Shown: piece after piece, positions 38,444 through 46,850 of the stretch
How the letters are laid out: every line of letters begins with the position of its first letter
How positions within the stretch are numbered: position 1 is the stretch's first letter
DNA from: Methyloversatilis discipulorum
GTDB lineage: Bacteria > Pseudomonadota > Gammaproteobacteria > Burkholderiales > Rhodocyclaceae
Length of the DNA: 64,000 bases
Assembly (NCBI RefSeq): GCF_018780585.1
Contig: NZ_JADMJL010000024.1
Location: forward strand, 1 to 64,000
Direction of reading: 5' to 3'
Made by a program: the position numbers and the translations under genes
Notes under the pieces: generated by a model
Told to the model about the DNA's origin: nothing
Seen by the model: only the letters and a program-made list of their open reading frames with translations
The model's database searches: none

Positions 38444-39082
38444 ATGCAAAAGAAACGCGTACTGCTCGCTGACGACCACCAGATCGTGCGCAACGGCCTG
38501 CGCCAGCTGATCAATGCCGAAGCCGACCTCGAAGTCGGCGCTGAAGCGTCGACCAGTGCCGAAACGCTCACCCTGCTGCGCCAGCAGGACTTCGACGTGC
38601 TGCTGCTCGACATTTCGATGCCCGACCGCGACGGCATGGACACGCTGCGCCTGCTGCGCACGCACCGGGCCGATCTGCCGGTGCTCATCATCAGTGCCTA
38701 CGCCGAGGAACAGTACGCGCTGAACATGCTGCGCGCCGGTGCCAACGGCTACATCCGCAAGGATGCCGACGTGGACGACATCCTGACCGCCATCCGCACC
38801 GTACTGCGCGGTCGCCGCTACGTGAGCGACACCGTTGCCGACCTGCTGACGCAGCGCCTGAGCGGCGACGCAGACGCCCCGGCGCACCAGCAGCTGTCGG
38901 AACGCGAGTTCCAGGTGCTGCACAAGCTGGCGACCGGCAAGTCGGTCACCGAAATTGCCGACGAACTGTTCATCAGCGTGAAGAGCGTCAGCACCTACCG
39001 CAGCCGTCTGCTCACCAAGCTGAACCTGAAGAGCAATGCGGAACTGACCTACTACGCGCTGAAGAATGGTTTGATCGAATGA
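38444..39082 (+). CDS. NarL/FixJ-family response regulator
   Basis: A 212-residue regulator: receiver (1 to about 125) with D10/D11 and phosphoacceptor D56 (LLLDISMPDRDG), and a LuxR-type helix-turn-helix (about 148-205; LSEREFQVLHKLATGKSVTE, ISVKSVSTYRSRLLTKLNL). The HisKA_3 kinase encoded divergently at 36662-38137 is the natural partner. Its stop overlaps the start of a receiver-only protein by four bases. Confidence 0.92.
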   Translation: MQKKRVLLADDHQIVRNGLRQLINAEADLEVGAEASTSAETLTLLRQQDFDVLLLDISMPDRDGMDTLRLLRTHRADLPVLIISAYAEEQYALNMLRAGANGYIRKDADVDDILTAIRTVLRGRRYVSDTVADLLTQRLSGDADAPAHQQLSEREFQVLHKLATGKSVTEIADELFISVKSVSTYRSRLLTKLNLKSNAELTYYALKNGLIE

Positions 39083-39594
39083 GTACGTCTGTCGGCTCGC
39101 ACCTACATCCGGCGCCGCAAGGTGGTGAGATACTTGGCGCGCAATCCAATCCCTATCGCCCCACCGACTACGAAGCGCACAGAGCCGTGCAACCGCATCC
39201 GTCGCCCGCCACTCCTCCGCTCGCCCGTTCGCGCCCGCTGCGCGTGTTGCTGGTCGAGGACTCGCTGCTGATCCGAAAGCATCTGGTGTCATTGCTCGAG
39301 GACAGCGAGGGCATCGTCGTGTGTGGCGAGGTCGATACCGAAGCCGACGCGCTGACTGCCTTGCGTGTCGGTCGCTTCGATGCGGTGGTGGTCGACCTGC
39401 AGCTGCGCGAGGGCAGCGGTTTCGGCGTCTTGCAGCACCTGAAGCTGAACCATCCGGATCTGCTCGCCATCGTGCTGACCAACAGCAATACCGCGGCCAT
39501 GCGCGCGCGCAGTCTGGCGCTGGGCGCTCATCACTTCCTCGACAAGTCGAGCGAATTCGAACGCGTCGCCGAGCTGCTCGAAGGCCTGCGCTGA
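39079..39594 (+). CDS. Receiver-only response regulator
   Basis: A 171-residue protein with a Pro/His-rich N-terminal extension of about 50 residues and a single receiver domain (LRVLLVEDSLLIRKHLVSLL; phosphoacceptor D in VVVDLQLREGSGFG; TNSNTAAMRARSLALGA). No output domain. It is co-translated with the NarL-type regulator, so it may serve as a phosphate sink or bind another partner in the same pathway. Confidence 0.85.
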   Translation: MSTSVGSHLHPAPQGGEILGAQSNPYRPTDYEAHRAVQPHPSPATPPLARSRPLRVLLVEDSLLIRKHLVSLLEDSEGIVVCGEVDTEADALTALRVGRFDAVVVDLQLREGSGFGVLQHLKLNHPDLLAIVLTNSNTAAMRARSLALGAHHFLDKSSEFERVAELLEGLR

Positions 39595-39908
39595 GCGCTC
39601 TTCGCGCCCCCACCCCAGAAGACTAACGACAGCCGCAGCTGCGAATTTCGTAAGCATTCCGCCGTACGTCTCCACGCGCGATCTCATGCAAAAGTCATCA
39701 CCCTCCCGCTTCGACGAGCGCGCTGCGGCATAGTGTCGCACCCTGAAATTCCGCGGTTTCGATGCAGCACAATCCCGTCCCGGACGTTGCGTAGTTGAGG
39801 CGACGCGCGTGACCTCACGAGGTCCGCGTTGCGATGCCTGAGCGACCCTCGTCGCCTGAAATCCGCCTGCATTCGCCTCGACTGCAGGCATCTACGAGGA
39901 CGAGATGC
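39595..39908. other. Intergenic region before the copper/PEP-CTERM cluster
   Basis: These 314 bp hold no convincing gene. The promoter of the PEP-CTERM gene at 39909 should be here, but no clear sigma-70 boxes or terminator are seen. Confidence 0.5.
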
Positions 39909-40613
39909 ATGAACCGCTTTCTGAATTTCGGCGTCGCGCTCGCGCTGTCGGCCGGCATGACCGTCGCCCACGCCGCAAGCAGCTACGACGTAGTCACCAC
40001 GTGGTACGAACCCGACACGCAGCCGAACAACACCATTTTCACCGGCAGCTTCGACTACGACGCCGCGACGCGCACGGTCACGAATCTGCACGGTCAGTTG
40101 AGCGAATCGATGACCGGCATGATGGGCGGCGGAATGACCTGGCTGTCGCTCGATCATCAGCTGGTGTCGTGGTACGACGCGGCGCTCGGCGGCACCTTCG
40201 CCGCCGCGTTCAGGAACGCCAACACCAACACCTTCTGGACCGGCGCCGGTGGCAACGGCTGGTCGCCTGCGTCGGGTATCGCGGCCGGCGGCGTCCACTA
40301 CGGTTTTCCCGCCACCCGCACCAATCCGGGCAATGCCTACGCACTCATCTTCATTCCCGATGATCCGCTCGCTGCACTGACTCAGACGCAGATCAACAAG
40401 CTGGCCTACGCCGACTGCGCAGCCGGCGGCATGATGGGCGCCGTGTGCATGACCGGCACCAGCGTGGCTGGATACGGCGCCGAGGGCACGATGAGCGGAT
40501 ACCCGCTGTCGCAGACCATCACCGCGGCGGTGCCGGAGCCCGAAACCTGGGGCCTGATGCTGGCCGGCCTGACCCTGATCGGCGCCGTCGCGCGTCTTCG
40601 CCGGGCGATCTGA
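39909..40613 (+). CDS. PEP-CTERM protein with Met-rich segments
   Basis: A 234-residue exported protein. ATG 39909 is used because a signal peptide follows (FLNFGVALALSAGMTVAHA) and GAGGA lies upstream. The C-terminus VPEPETWGLMLAGLTLIGAVARLRRA is a PEP-CTERM sorting signal: motif, membrane helix, basic end. An exosortase must therefore be encoded elsewhere. Methionine-rich stretches ESMTGMMGGGMTW and AGGMMGAVCMTG could bind copper. The gene is 81 bp upstream of a copper-type TonB receptor. The body belongs to no family I recognise. Confidence 0.82.
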   Translation: MNRFLNFGVALALSAGMTVAHAASSYDVVTTWYEPDTQPNNTIFTGSFDYDAATRTVTNLHGQLSESMTGMMGGGMTWLSLDHQLVSWYDAALGGTFAAAFRNANTNTFWTGAGGNGWSPASGIAAGGVHYGFPATRTNPGNAYALIFIPDDPLAALTQTQINKLAYADCAAGGMMGAVCMTGTSVAGYGAEGTMSGYPLSQTITAAVPEPETWGLMLAGLTLIGAVARLRRAI

Positions 40614-40694
40614 CAAGGTCGTCGACCGACGCTCCGGCCACCCGGAAGGCGGCGAGGTCCCCACCTCGCCGCCCTTCTGCCATTTCTCCCGCAC

Positions 40695-42998
40695 ATGACT
40701 TCTTCCCGTCCGCGACCGCATTCGCGCCTCGCGATCCTGCTGTTGGGTTCCTGCCCGGCGCTGCTTCCGATCGGCGCCTTCGCTCAGTCCGAAGCCGTGT
40801 CGGCGCCGACCCCGCTTGCCCCCATCCGGGTCGAAGGCGCGCGCGACGAAAGTCCGATCGGCGTGACGACGCTGCCCTCCTCCACGCTCGATGCGCTGCG
40901 CGCGACCCGCAGCGACACGGCGCGGCTGCTGGAGGGCATTCCGGGCGTATCGACCTACGGCGCGGGAGGCATCTCCAGCCTGCCGTCGATCCGCGGGCTG
41001 GCCGACGAGCGCCTGAAGATCACCGTCGATGGCATGGACCTGATGTCCGCCTGCCCCAATCACATGAATCCGGCCCTGTCGCTGATCGACCCGAGCAAGG
41101 TCGAGACGGTGGCCGTCTACGCCGGCATCACGCCGGTCAGCGAAGGCGGCGACAGCATCGGCGGCGCGATACAGATCAGGTCCGCATGGCCGAAATTCGC
41201 CGCGTCCGACAACGAAGCGCTGACTGAGGCAAAGGTCGGCACCTTCTTCCGCAGCAACGGCAACGCTCGCGGCCACAGCGTGGACCTGTCGATCGCCAGC
41301 AGCCGCCTGAGCCTGCGCTACAGCGAATCCGCCAGCGAATCCGACAACTACCGGACGGCGGGAGATTTCAAGCGGGACGGCTTCTGGAAACAGCTCGGTC
41401 AGCGCCCGGTCGCGGAGCGCGAGGTCGCATCGAGCGGCTATGCCGGATCGAAGAACAGGGAGGTCGGCCTGGGCCTCGCGTGGTCGTCGACCAGCCTCCT
41501 TCACCTGACCTTCAGTGAACAGAAGCTCGACTACCAGGGCTTCCCGAACCAGCGCATGGACATGATCTTCAGCCGGCCGGATCCAGCCAATCCGGGCAAC
41601 TACGTCATTGCGGAAAACACACCGTCGAACGTGAACCGGACCATCAACCTGCGCCACCTCGGACAGCACGCCTGGGGCGAACTCGAAGCGCGCCTGTTCC
41701 GGCAGACCGTGGCTCACCACATGGATCTGAACCAAGACCGCTTCTTCGGCATGTTCATGCCGATGAAGTCGGACGCAAGTACGCTGGGTGGCCTGCTGAA
41801 GGCCAGCATTCCGGTGAGCCAAGAACATCTGCTGCGCGTCGGTACCGACTTCCAGCAGTATCGACTTGACGACTGGTGGCCGCCCATCGGCACCGCACCG
41901 GGCGCGATGTGCTGCGACGATTTCCAGAACATCCGTAACGGCAAGCGCGACCGCATCGGTCTGTTCTCCGAACTGGAGACCAGCTGGAACGCGGCCTGGC
42001 TCAGCCTGCTGGGCATCCGCGGCGGTCTGGTGCATGCGGACGCCGACACCGTACAGGGCTACAGCAATTTCTACGCGGCCGACGCTGCCCGCTTCAACCG
42101 GCGCGACCGCAGCAGGAACGACACCCATCTCGACCTAACCGCGCTCGTACGTTACACGCCGGATGCGCGGCAGAACTACGAGGCCGGCATCGCGCGGAAG
42201 ACGCGCTCGCCCAGCCTGTACGAGCGCTACCCGTGGTCGACCTTTCCGATGGCCGCCCTGATGAACAACTTCGTCGGCGACGGCAACGCCTACCTCGGCA
42301 ACCCCGACCTGAAGCCCGAAGTGGCCTACACCGCAAGTGCGAGCGCGCACTGGCACGACGAGGGCAAGGAGCGCTGGGACTTCAAGCTTTCCGGCCACGC
42401 CACCTATGTCGACGACTACATCGACGCACGGCGCTGCCCGCGTGCGCTCAGCGCCCAGTGCAACACGCTGAACAGCAGCGCCGACGATCGCTACGTCATC
42501 CTGCAGTACGTGAATCAGCGGGCGACGCTGCAGGGCATCGACGTGTCCGGTTCGACACTGATCGCACAGCATGCGGACATCGGCAGGCTCTATCTGAACG
42601 GCATGGCGAGCTACGTAGACGGCCGCAACCTCAGCAGCGGCGACAAGCTCTATCACATCATGCCGCTGCACGCGAAGATCGCGCTGGAACATCGCTCGCA
42701 GCAGTGGACGAACACCCTCGAAGTGCATTCGGTTTCAGCCAAGGACGAGGTGTCGCGTGTCAGGAACGAGGTGCAGACCCCGGGCTATACGCTGCTCAAC
42801 CTGCGCAGCAGCTTCGCGTGGAAGAACGGCCGCCTCGACCTCGCGCTGGAGAACGCGCTGAACAGGTTCTACCTGCTGCCGCTGGGCGGCGCCTATCTCG
42901 GCCAGGGCAATTCGATGACCACTTCTGGCATCCCTTGGGGCATGTCGGTTCCCGGCCGGGCGCGATCGCTGAATGTGGCGCTCAACCTGAACTTCTAG
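40695..42998 (+). CDS. TonB-dependent copper receptor, OprC-like
   Basis: A 767-residue outer-membrane receptor: signal peptide ending at about AFAQ30, plug domain (about 55-190; RLLEGIPGVSTYGAGGISSL, SIRGLADERLKITVDG) and a 22-strand barrel ending in LNLNF. C120 and M124 (SACPNHMN) and H341/H342-M343 (VAHHMDLN) reproduce the CxxxM...HxM copper-binding set described for Pseudomonas OprC, and MFMPM follows the second site. This strongly suggests copper as ligand. It lies between two PEP-CTERM genes. Confidence 0.82.
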   Translation: MTSSRPRPHSRLAILLLGSCPALLPIGAFAQSEAVSAPTPLAPIRVEGARDESPIGVTTLPSSTLDALRATRSDTARLLEGIPGVSTYGAGGISSLPSIRGLADERLKITVDGMDLMSACPNHMNPALSLIDPSKVETVAVYAGITPVSEGGDSIGGAIQIRSAWPKFAASDNEALTEAKVGTFFRSNGNARGHSVDLSIASSRLSLRYSESASESDNYRTAGDFKRDGFWKQLGQRPVAEREVASSGYAGSKNREVGLGLAWSSTSLLHLTFSEQKLDYQGFPNQRMDMIFSRPDPANPGNYVIAENTPSNVNRTINLRHLGQHAWGELEARLFRQTVAHHMDLNQDRFFGMFMPMKSDASTLGGLLKASIPVSQEHLLRVGTDFQQYRLDDWWPPIGTAPGAMCCDDFQNIRNGKRDRIGLFSELETSWNAAWLSLLGIRGGLVHADADTVQGYSNFYAADAARFNRRDRSRNDTHLDLTALVRYTPDARQNYEAGIARKTRSPSLYERYPWSTFPMAALMNNFVGDGNAYLGNPDLKPEVAYTASASAHWHDEGKERWDFKLSGHATYVDDYIDARRCPRALSAQCNTLNSSADDRYVILQYVNQRATLQGIDVSGSTLIAQHADIGRLYLNGMASYVDGRNLSSGDKLYHIMPLHAKIALEHRSQQWTNTLEVHSVSAKDEVSRVRNEVQTPGYTLLNLRSSFAWKNGRLDLALENALNRFYLLPLGGAYLGQGNSMTTSGIPWGMSVPGRARSLNVALNLNF

Positions 42999-43108
42999 TC
43001 GCAGCGGACGCTGGCGCGACGATTTGCCGCATTCCGCCGGCGTGTCGGGTTCGCTCTAATGCGCGCCACCGAGTCGCATCCGCGCTCATTACAAAAAGGA
43101 GACATGAC

Positions 43109-43843
43109 ATGGTCCGCCCGCAATCCCTGACCCTCGCCCTCGCGCTCACCTTTGCATTGCCGCTCGCCGCCGAAGCGCATATCGGCTACGGAGGTCGTGA
43201 TTTCGGCGGTTTCGATGCCGCCGGTGGCATTGTCACCATCGCCAATCAGACCGTGTCCGGCAATTACGGCTGGGCCGACGGCCTCGACGCCGACTTCGGC
43301 GACTCGCACCGGCTGCGCGCCTTCCGCTTCTCGCTGAGCACGACTACTACCGTCACCTTCAGCGTCGCCGCGAACGCGGGCGCGACCGCCACCTCGGTCG
43401 GCGGACTGCTGCCCGGCTTCTCGATCTACGAAGGCCTGGCTCACCTCGCACCGTTCGGAGCTGACCACGACGGCGCCGCAGCGTCCGAGGACTACCTCGC
43501 GTCGCTCGATGGCGCTCCGAAGGAAGGCGCATTCCGCGCATTGAACGACTGGAAGATCGGCAATGATGCCGGCGACCCGCTGTCGGTGTTCATCTTCCGC
43601 GGCTATGCCGCCGACAGCGATCTCGACGGCTTCGTGACCGGCAGCTTCGAACTGGGTGCCGGCGACTACAGCATCTTCGTCGGCGGCGTGAACTACGTTT
43701 CGCAACTGGACGCGACGCGTCCGACCTACGGCATGACGGCCACGCTGGCGGTCGCCGCCGTGCCCGAACCCGAAACCTATGCGCTGCTGCTGTCCGGTCT
43801 CGGGCTGCTCGGCCTTGCCGTCCGCCGTCGCAGCGGATGCTGA
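43109..43843 (+). CDS. PEP-CTERM protein
   Basis: A 244-residue exported protein. ATG 43109 follows AAAGGAG at eight bases. Signal peptide (LTLALALTFALPLAAEA), then a Gly/Asp/Ala-rich beta domain with Ca-site-like segments (DSDLDGFVTGSF, LDADFGDSHRL), and the C-terminal sorting signal VPEPETYALLLSGLGLLGLA followed by RRR. The body resembles other beta-sandwich exosortase substrates, function unknown. It is probably in one unit with the copper-type receptor 110 bp upstream. Confidence 0.82.
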   Translation: MVRPQSLTLALALTFALPLAAEAHIGYGGRDFGGFDAAGGIVTIANQTVSGNYGWADGLDADFGDSHRLRAFRFSLSTTTTVTFSVAANAGATATSVGGLLPGFSIYEGLAHLAPFGADHDGAAASEDYLASLDGAPKEGAFRALNDWKIGNDAGDPLSVFIFRGYAADSDLDGFVTGSFELGAGDYSIFVGGVNYVSQLDATRPTYGMTATLAVAAVPEPETYALLLSGLGLLGLAVRRRSGC

Positions 43844-43855
43844 GCAGGCGCCCCG

Positions 43856-44344
43856 TCAACCACCGGCGCGCGACGGCTCGCCGGTGGTGAGGTCGAAGGG
43901 CGCGATCAGCGTCTCGCCAGCTGTACGCACCACCAGGCGGGTGCGCCAGCGCATCGCGCCGGTGGCGCAGATCGGCAGGGTGACGCTCGCCTCGAAGCCG
44001 CCGGTCGGCCGTGGCGCCAGCACCTGCCTGAACAGCCCCATATTCATGTCGGCGCCCTCGAACTCGAGCTCGACCTGGCGGACATCCACATCGCTCAGCG
44101 CCAGCGACGCGACGAAAGGCGTACCGGCCGGAACCGGGCGCGGCGTCACCGTCAGCTCCAGCCAGCCTCCTCGGTCGAGCGCCACGCGGCAGGGGCCGCT
44201 ATCCAGCCGGCAGGGCGGCGACGCGAGCATGCGCGGCACGGCGTCCTCCGTGAGGTCGCGCCGGCTGCCGACGATCACGATGCCGATCAGCAGCGCCACG
44301 ATCAGCACATGCGGCAACGACTGTCGAATCAGGGCGCGCTTCAT
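43856..44344 (-). CDS. Membrane-anchored hypothetical protein divergent from regB
   Basis: A 162-residue protein. ATG 44344 is chosen because a single membrane helix follows (SLPHVLIVALLIGIVIVGS). The rest is a predicted periplasmic beta-domain with a CRLDSGPC pair (disulfide or metal candidate), GGWLELTVTPRPVPAGTPF and GADMNMGLFRQVL. No family recognised with confidence; the layout resembles FixH-like or cupredoxin-fold accessory proteins. Divergent from the RegBA-like system by 124 bp, so it may be one of its targets. Confidence 0.65.
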   Translation of the reverse strand: MKRALIRQSLPHVLIVALLIGIVIVGSRRDLTEDAVPRMLASPPCRLDSGPCRVALDRGGWLELTVTPRPVPAGTPFVASLALSDVDVRQVELEFEGADMNMGLFRQVLAPRPTGGFEASVTLPICATGAMRWRTRLVVRTAGETLIAPFDLTTGEPSRAGG

Positions 44345-44468
44345 GCTGTGTACGGTCCAGGAGCGTGGCGTGTCGAAAGCGGTGAGTGTGCACCAGGCGC
44401 CGTCAGCGCGGGCGGCACACGCACGCAGATCGATTGAAGCACCCGCAGCGAATCCATAGACTGAACGC

Positions 44469-45767
44469 ATGCCCCCGCACAGCACTGCCTTGCCATCCGC
44501 ACCGCTGCCCGCGCAAACGCCGGCGCGGCCGCACGACCGGCTGCTTCCGGGGTTGATCAGGGCGCGCTGGTGGGCGCTGGGCGCGCTGCTGTTGCTGCTG
44601 GCCATCGCCCCCGGACTGCTCGACCTGCCGCTGCCGCAACAGCCGATGCTGGCCATTCTCGCCGCGGTGGGCCTGTGGAACGGTCTCATGCACTGGCAGT
44701 TGCACCGCAGCGCCGGTGCACCGGACGCCACCGGCTGTCTGCTGCAGCTGTGCATCGACCTGCTCGCCTTCGCCGCGCTGCTCTATTTCAGCGGCGGTGC
44801 CACCAATCCGCTGGTGTTCATGCTGCTGCTTCCGGTGGTGCTGTCGGCATTGCTGCTGTCGCGCGGCGCGGTACTGGCGATCGCCGCACTGGCCATCCTG
44901 CTCTACTCGCTGCTGATGGTGCAGTTCATCCCGCTCGAGCTGGGCGATGCCCGGCGCGCGACGACGCTGCACCTGTCCGGCATGTGGCTCACCTTTGTCG
45001 TGTCGGCCGCCATGCTCGCCTGGTTCGTCATGCGCACGACCGATGCACTGCGTCGACGTGACGCGGAACTGGCGCGCGCACGCGAACAGACCTATCGCGA
45101 CGAACGCGTGCTGGCACTTGGCGCGCTGGCGGCGGGGGCCGCACACGAACTCGGGTCACCGCTGGCCACGCTGGCCGTACTGGTCGGCGAGATGGAGCGC
45201 GACACGCCGGCGGACACGACCGCAGCGGCCGACCTGAGACTGATGCGCGAACAGATCGCCTACTGCAAGCGCATCATCACGCGCCTGACCGAGCAGGCCG
45301 GCGACCAGCGCAGCGAAGGCGCCGAGTCGATGCGGTGCGACGCTTGGCTGGAAGGCCTGCACGCCGCATGGCGCAGCCTGCGCGGTGAATGCGACACCAC
45401 CTTCACGCTGCTCGGCAGCGGCGAGCCGCCGCTCATCGTGATCGAGCCCACGCTGGGCCAGGGTGTGGTCAGCGTACTCGACAACGCGCTGCGCGCCGGC
45501 GCGCCGGTTGACCTGGCACTCGACTGGAATGCCGAGGAAGTGCGCATCGAGGTGCGCGACAGCGGACCGGGCTTCTCCGACGACGTGATGCGCAAGGCCG
45601 GACGCCAGACCTTCGGCGACGCCGCCCAGGGCAGCGGCATCGGCCTGTTGCTGACCACCGCCAGCCTGGAGCGCATGGGCGGCACGCTCGAACTGGACAA
45701 CCCCTGGACCGGTGGCGCGCGGGCGACGATCCGGCTGCCTCTCGCACGGATAGGCCTTCATGTCTGA
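44469..45767 (+). CDS. regB: RegB/PrrB-like redox sensor histidine kinase
   Basis: A 432-residue membrane kinase with about six hydrophobic helices (residues 28-190). G109-G-A-T-N-P-L115 matches the conserved GGxxNPF quinone-site loop of RegB except Leu for Phe. Phosphoacceptor H226 is in GAAHELGSPLATLAV, the RegB-type H-box. HATPase motifs are NALRAGAP, DSGPGFSD and GSGIGLLLTTA. RegB kinases sense the quinone pool and control respiration and related genes. The next gene overlaps by eight bases and encodes a RegA-like regulator. Confidence 0.85.
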   Translation: MPPHSTALPSAPLPAQTPARPHDRLLPGLIRARWWALGALLLLLAIAPGLLDLPLPQQPMLAILAAVGLWNGLMHWQLHRSAGAPDATGCLLQLCIDLLAFAALLYFSGGATNPLVFMLLLPVVLSALLLSRGAVLAIAALAILLYSLLMVQFIPLELGDARRATTLHLSGMWLTFVVSAAMLAWFVMRTTDALRRRDAELARAREQTYRDERVLALGALAAGAAHELGSPLATLAVLVGEMERDTPADTTAAADLRLMREQIAYCKRIITRLTEQAGDQRSEGAESMRCDAWLEGLHAAWRSLRGECDTTFTLLGSGEPPLIVIEPTLGQGVVSVLDNALRAGAPVDLALDWNAEEVRIEVRDSGPGFSDDVMRKAGRQTFGDAAQGSGIGLLLTTASLERMGGTLELDNPWTGGARATIRLPLARIGLHV

Positions 45768-46293
45768 ATCGATACTGGTCATCGACGATGACGAAACCTT
45801 CAACGCAGTGCTGGTGAATGCACTGCGCCGGCGCGGGCTGGACGCCTACGGGAGTACCGACCCCGCCACTGCGCTTGCCGTGGCCGCGCGGCAGAAACCC
45901 GCCCGCGTCGTGCTCGACCTGAACCTGAATGGCACGTCCGGCCTGTCCCTGGTCAGGCCGCTGATCGACGCGCTCCCCGAACTGCGCATCGTCGTGCTCA
46001 CCGGTTACGCGAGCATCGCCACCGCGGTCGATGCGATCAAGCTGGGCGCTTTCCAGTATCTGGCCAAGCCGGTCGAGGTCGATGCCATCCTGTCGGCTTT
46101 CGACTGCGTGATCAGCGCACCTGCCGATGACATGCTCGACGCCGAGCCGCTGTCTGTCGGACGCCTGGAGTGGGAGCACATTCAGCGCGTGCTGAAGGAA
46201 CACGACGGCAACATTTCCGCCACCGCGCGCGCATTGAAAATGCATCGCCGGACGCTGCAGCGCAAGCTGCTGAAACGTCCGGTCAAGGCCTGA
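45760..46293 (+). CDS. regA: RegA/PrrA-like response regulator
   Basis: A 177-residue regulator: receiver with phosphoacceptor D53 (VVLDLNLNGTSG) and K in YLAKPV, a short linker, and a Fis-type helix-turn-helix (NISATARALKMHRRTLQRKL) that is nearly the RegA/ActR DNA-binding sequence. Overlaps regB. Targets could include the divergent gene at 43856 and the copper genes nearby, but no binding site was identified. Confidence 0.88.
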   Translation: MSESILVIDDDETFNAVLVNALRRRGLDAYGSTDPATALAVAARQKPARVVLDLNLNGTSGLSLVRPLIDALPELRIVVLTGYASIATAVDAIKLGAFQYLAKPVEVDAILSAFDCVISAPADDMLDAEPLSVGRLEWEHIQRVLKEHDGNISATARALKMHRRTLQRKLLKRPVKA

Positions 46294-46329
46294 CGCCAAG
46301 GGCCGTGCAACGGCCCCTCCGTCGCGACC

Positions 46330-46848
46330 TCAATGATGGGCGTGACCGGCGGCAGGCTGGATGTCGAGCACCGCGGCCGGCATCTTCAGATCGCGCGTGG
46401 TCTGCCCCTCGGCGGGAATCTGCGACCAGTCGTTCGCACCCTGTTCGCACACCTGCGTCACCTTGAACCAGCGGCGTCCCGCTGCGTCGGGTAGCTTCAT
46501 CATCAGCGCGAACTCGTCATAGTGTGCGTCGGCCAGCGGGCCGCCGCGCCAGCTCACTTCGACCACGGCCTCGGTGACCGGCTTGCCGTGATTCATCAGC
46601 GGCTGCGCCAACTTCTCGCTGCGCGTGCTGACCGTCCAGCCCGGTTTCACCATCGGTTTCACGCTGGCCATCGGCTCGGGCAGCGTCACCGTCAGCGCGA
46701 CGGTGGCCGAACCTTCGCAGCCGTGGCCGACGCGGAACACGCCCTTGTAGTAGCTACCGGCCGTTGCAACCTGCTGTTCGAGCACGACGTGCGCGCTGGC
46801 GACGATGGGTGCGGCCAGCAGCGCCAGTGCGCAGATCCTGATCTTCAT
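46330..46848 (-). CDS. DUF1775 (YcnI-like) periplasmic copper-binding protein
   Basis: A 172-residue exported protein. The signal peptide is ICALALLAAPIVASA, so the mature protein begins HVVLEQ. An N-terminal histidine after cleavage is the copper-brace position of YcnI-family DUF1775 proteins. Conserved blocks include GSYYKGVFRVGHGCEGSATV and WRGGPLADAHYDEF; the His-rich end (AAGHAHH) may also bind metal. Last gene of the minus-strand operon with a TonB receptor (2-bp gap) and a DUF2946 protein. Confidence 0.85.
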   Translation of the reverse strand: MKIRICALALLAAPIVASAHVVLEQQVATAGSYYKGVFRVGHGCEGSATVALTVTLPEPMASVKPMVKPGWTVSTRSEKLAQPLMNHGKPVTEAVVEVSWRGGPLADAHYDEFALMMKLPDAAGRRWFKVTQVCEQGANDWSQIPAEGQTTRDLKMPAAVLDIQPAAGHAHH

Positions 46849-46850
46849 CC

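Noticed and set aside
39684..42128. 814-codon minus-strand frame across the PEP-CTERM and copper receptor genes
   Set aside because: Crosses two real genes with signal peptides and family motifs; composition is that of a high-GC antisense frame.
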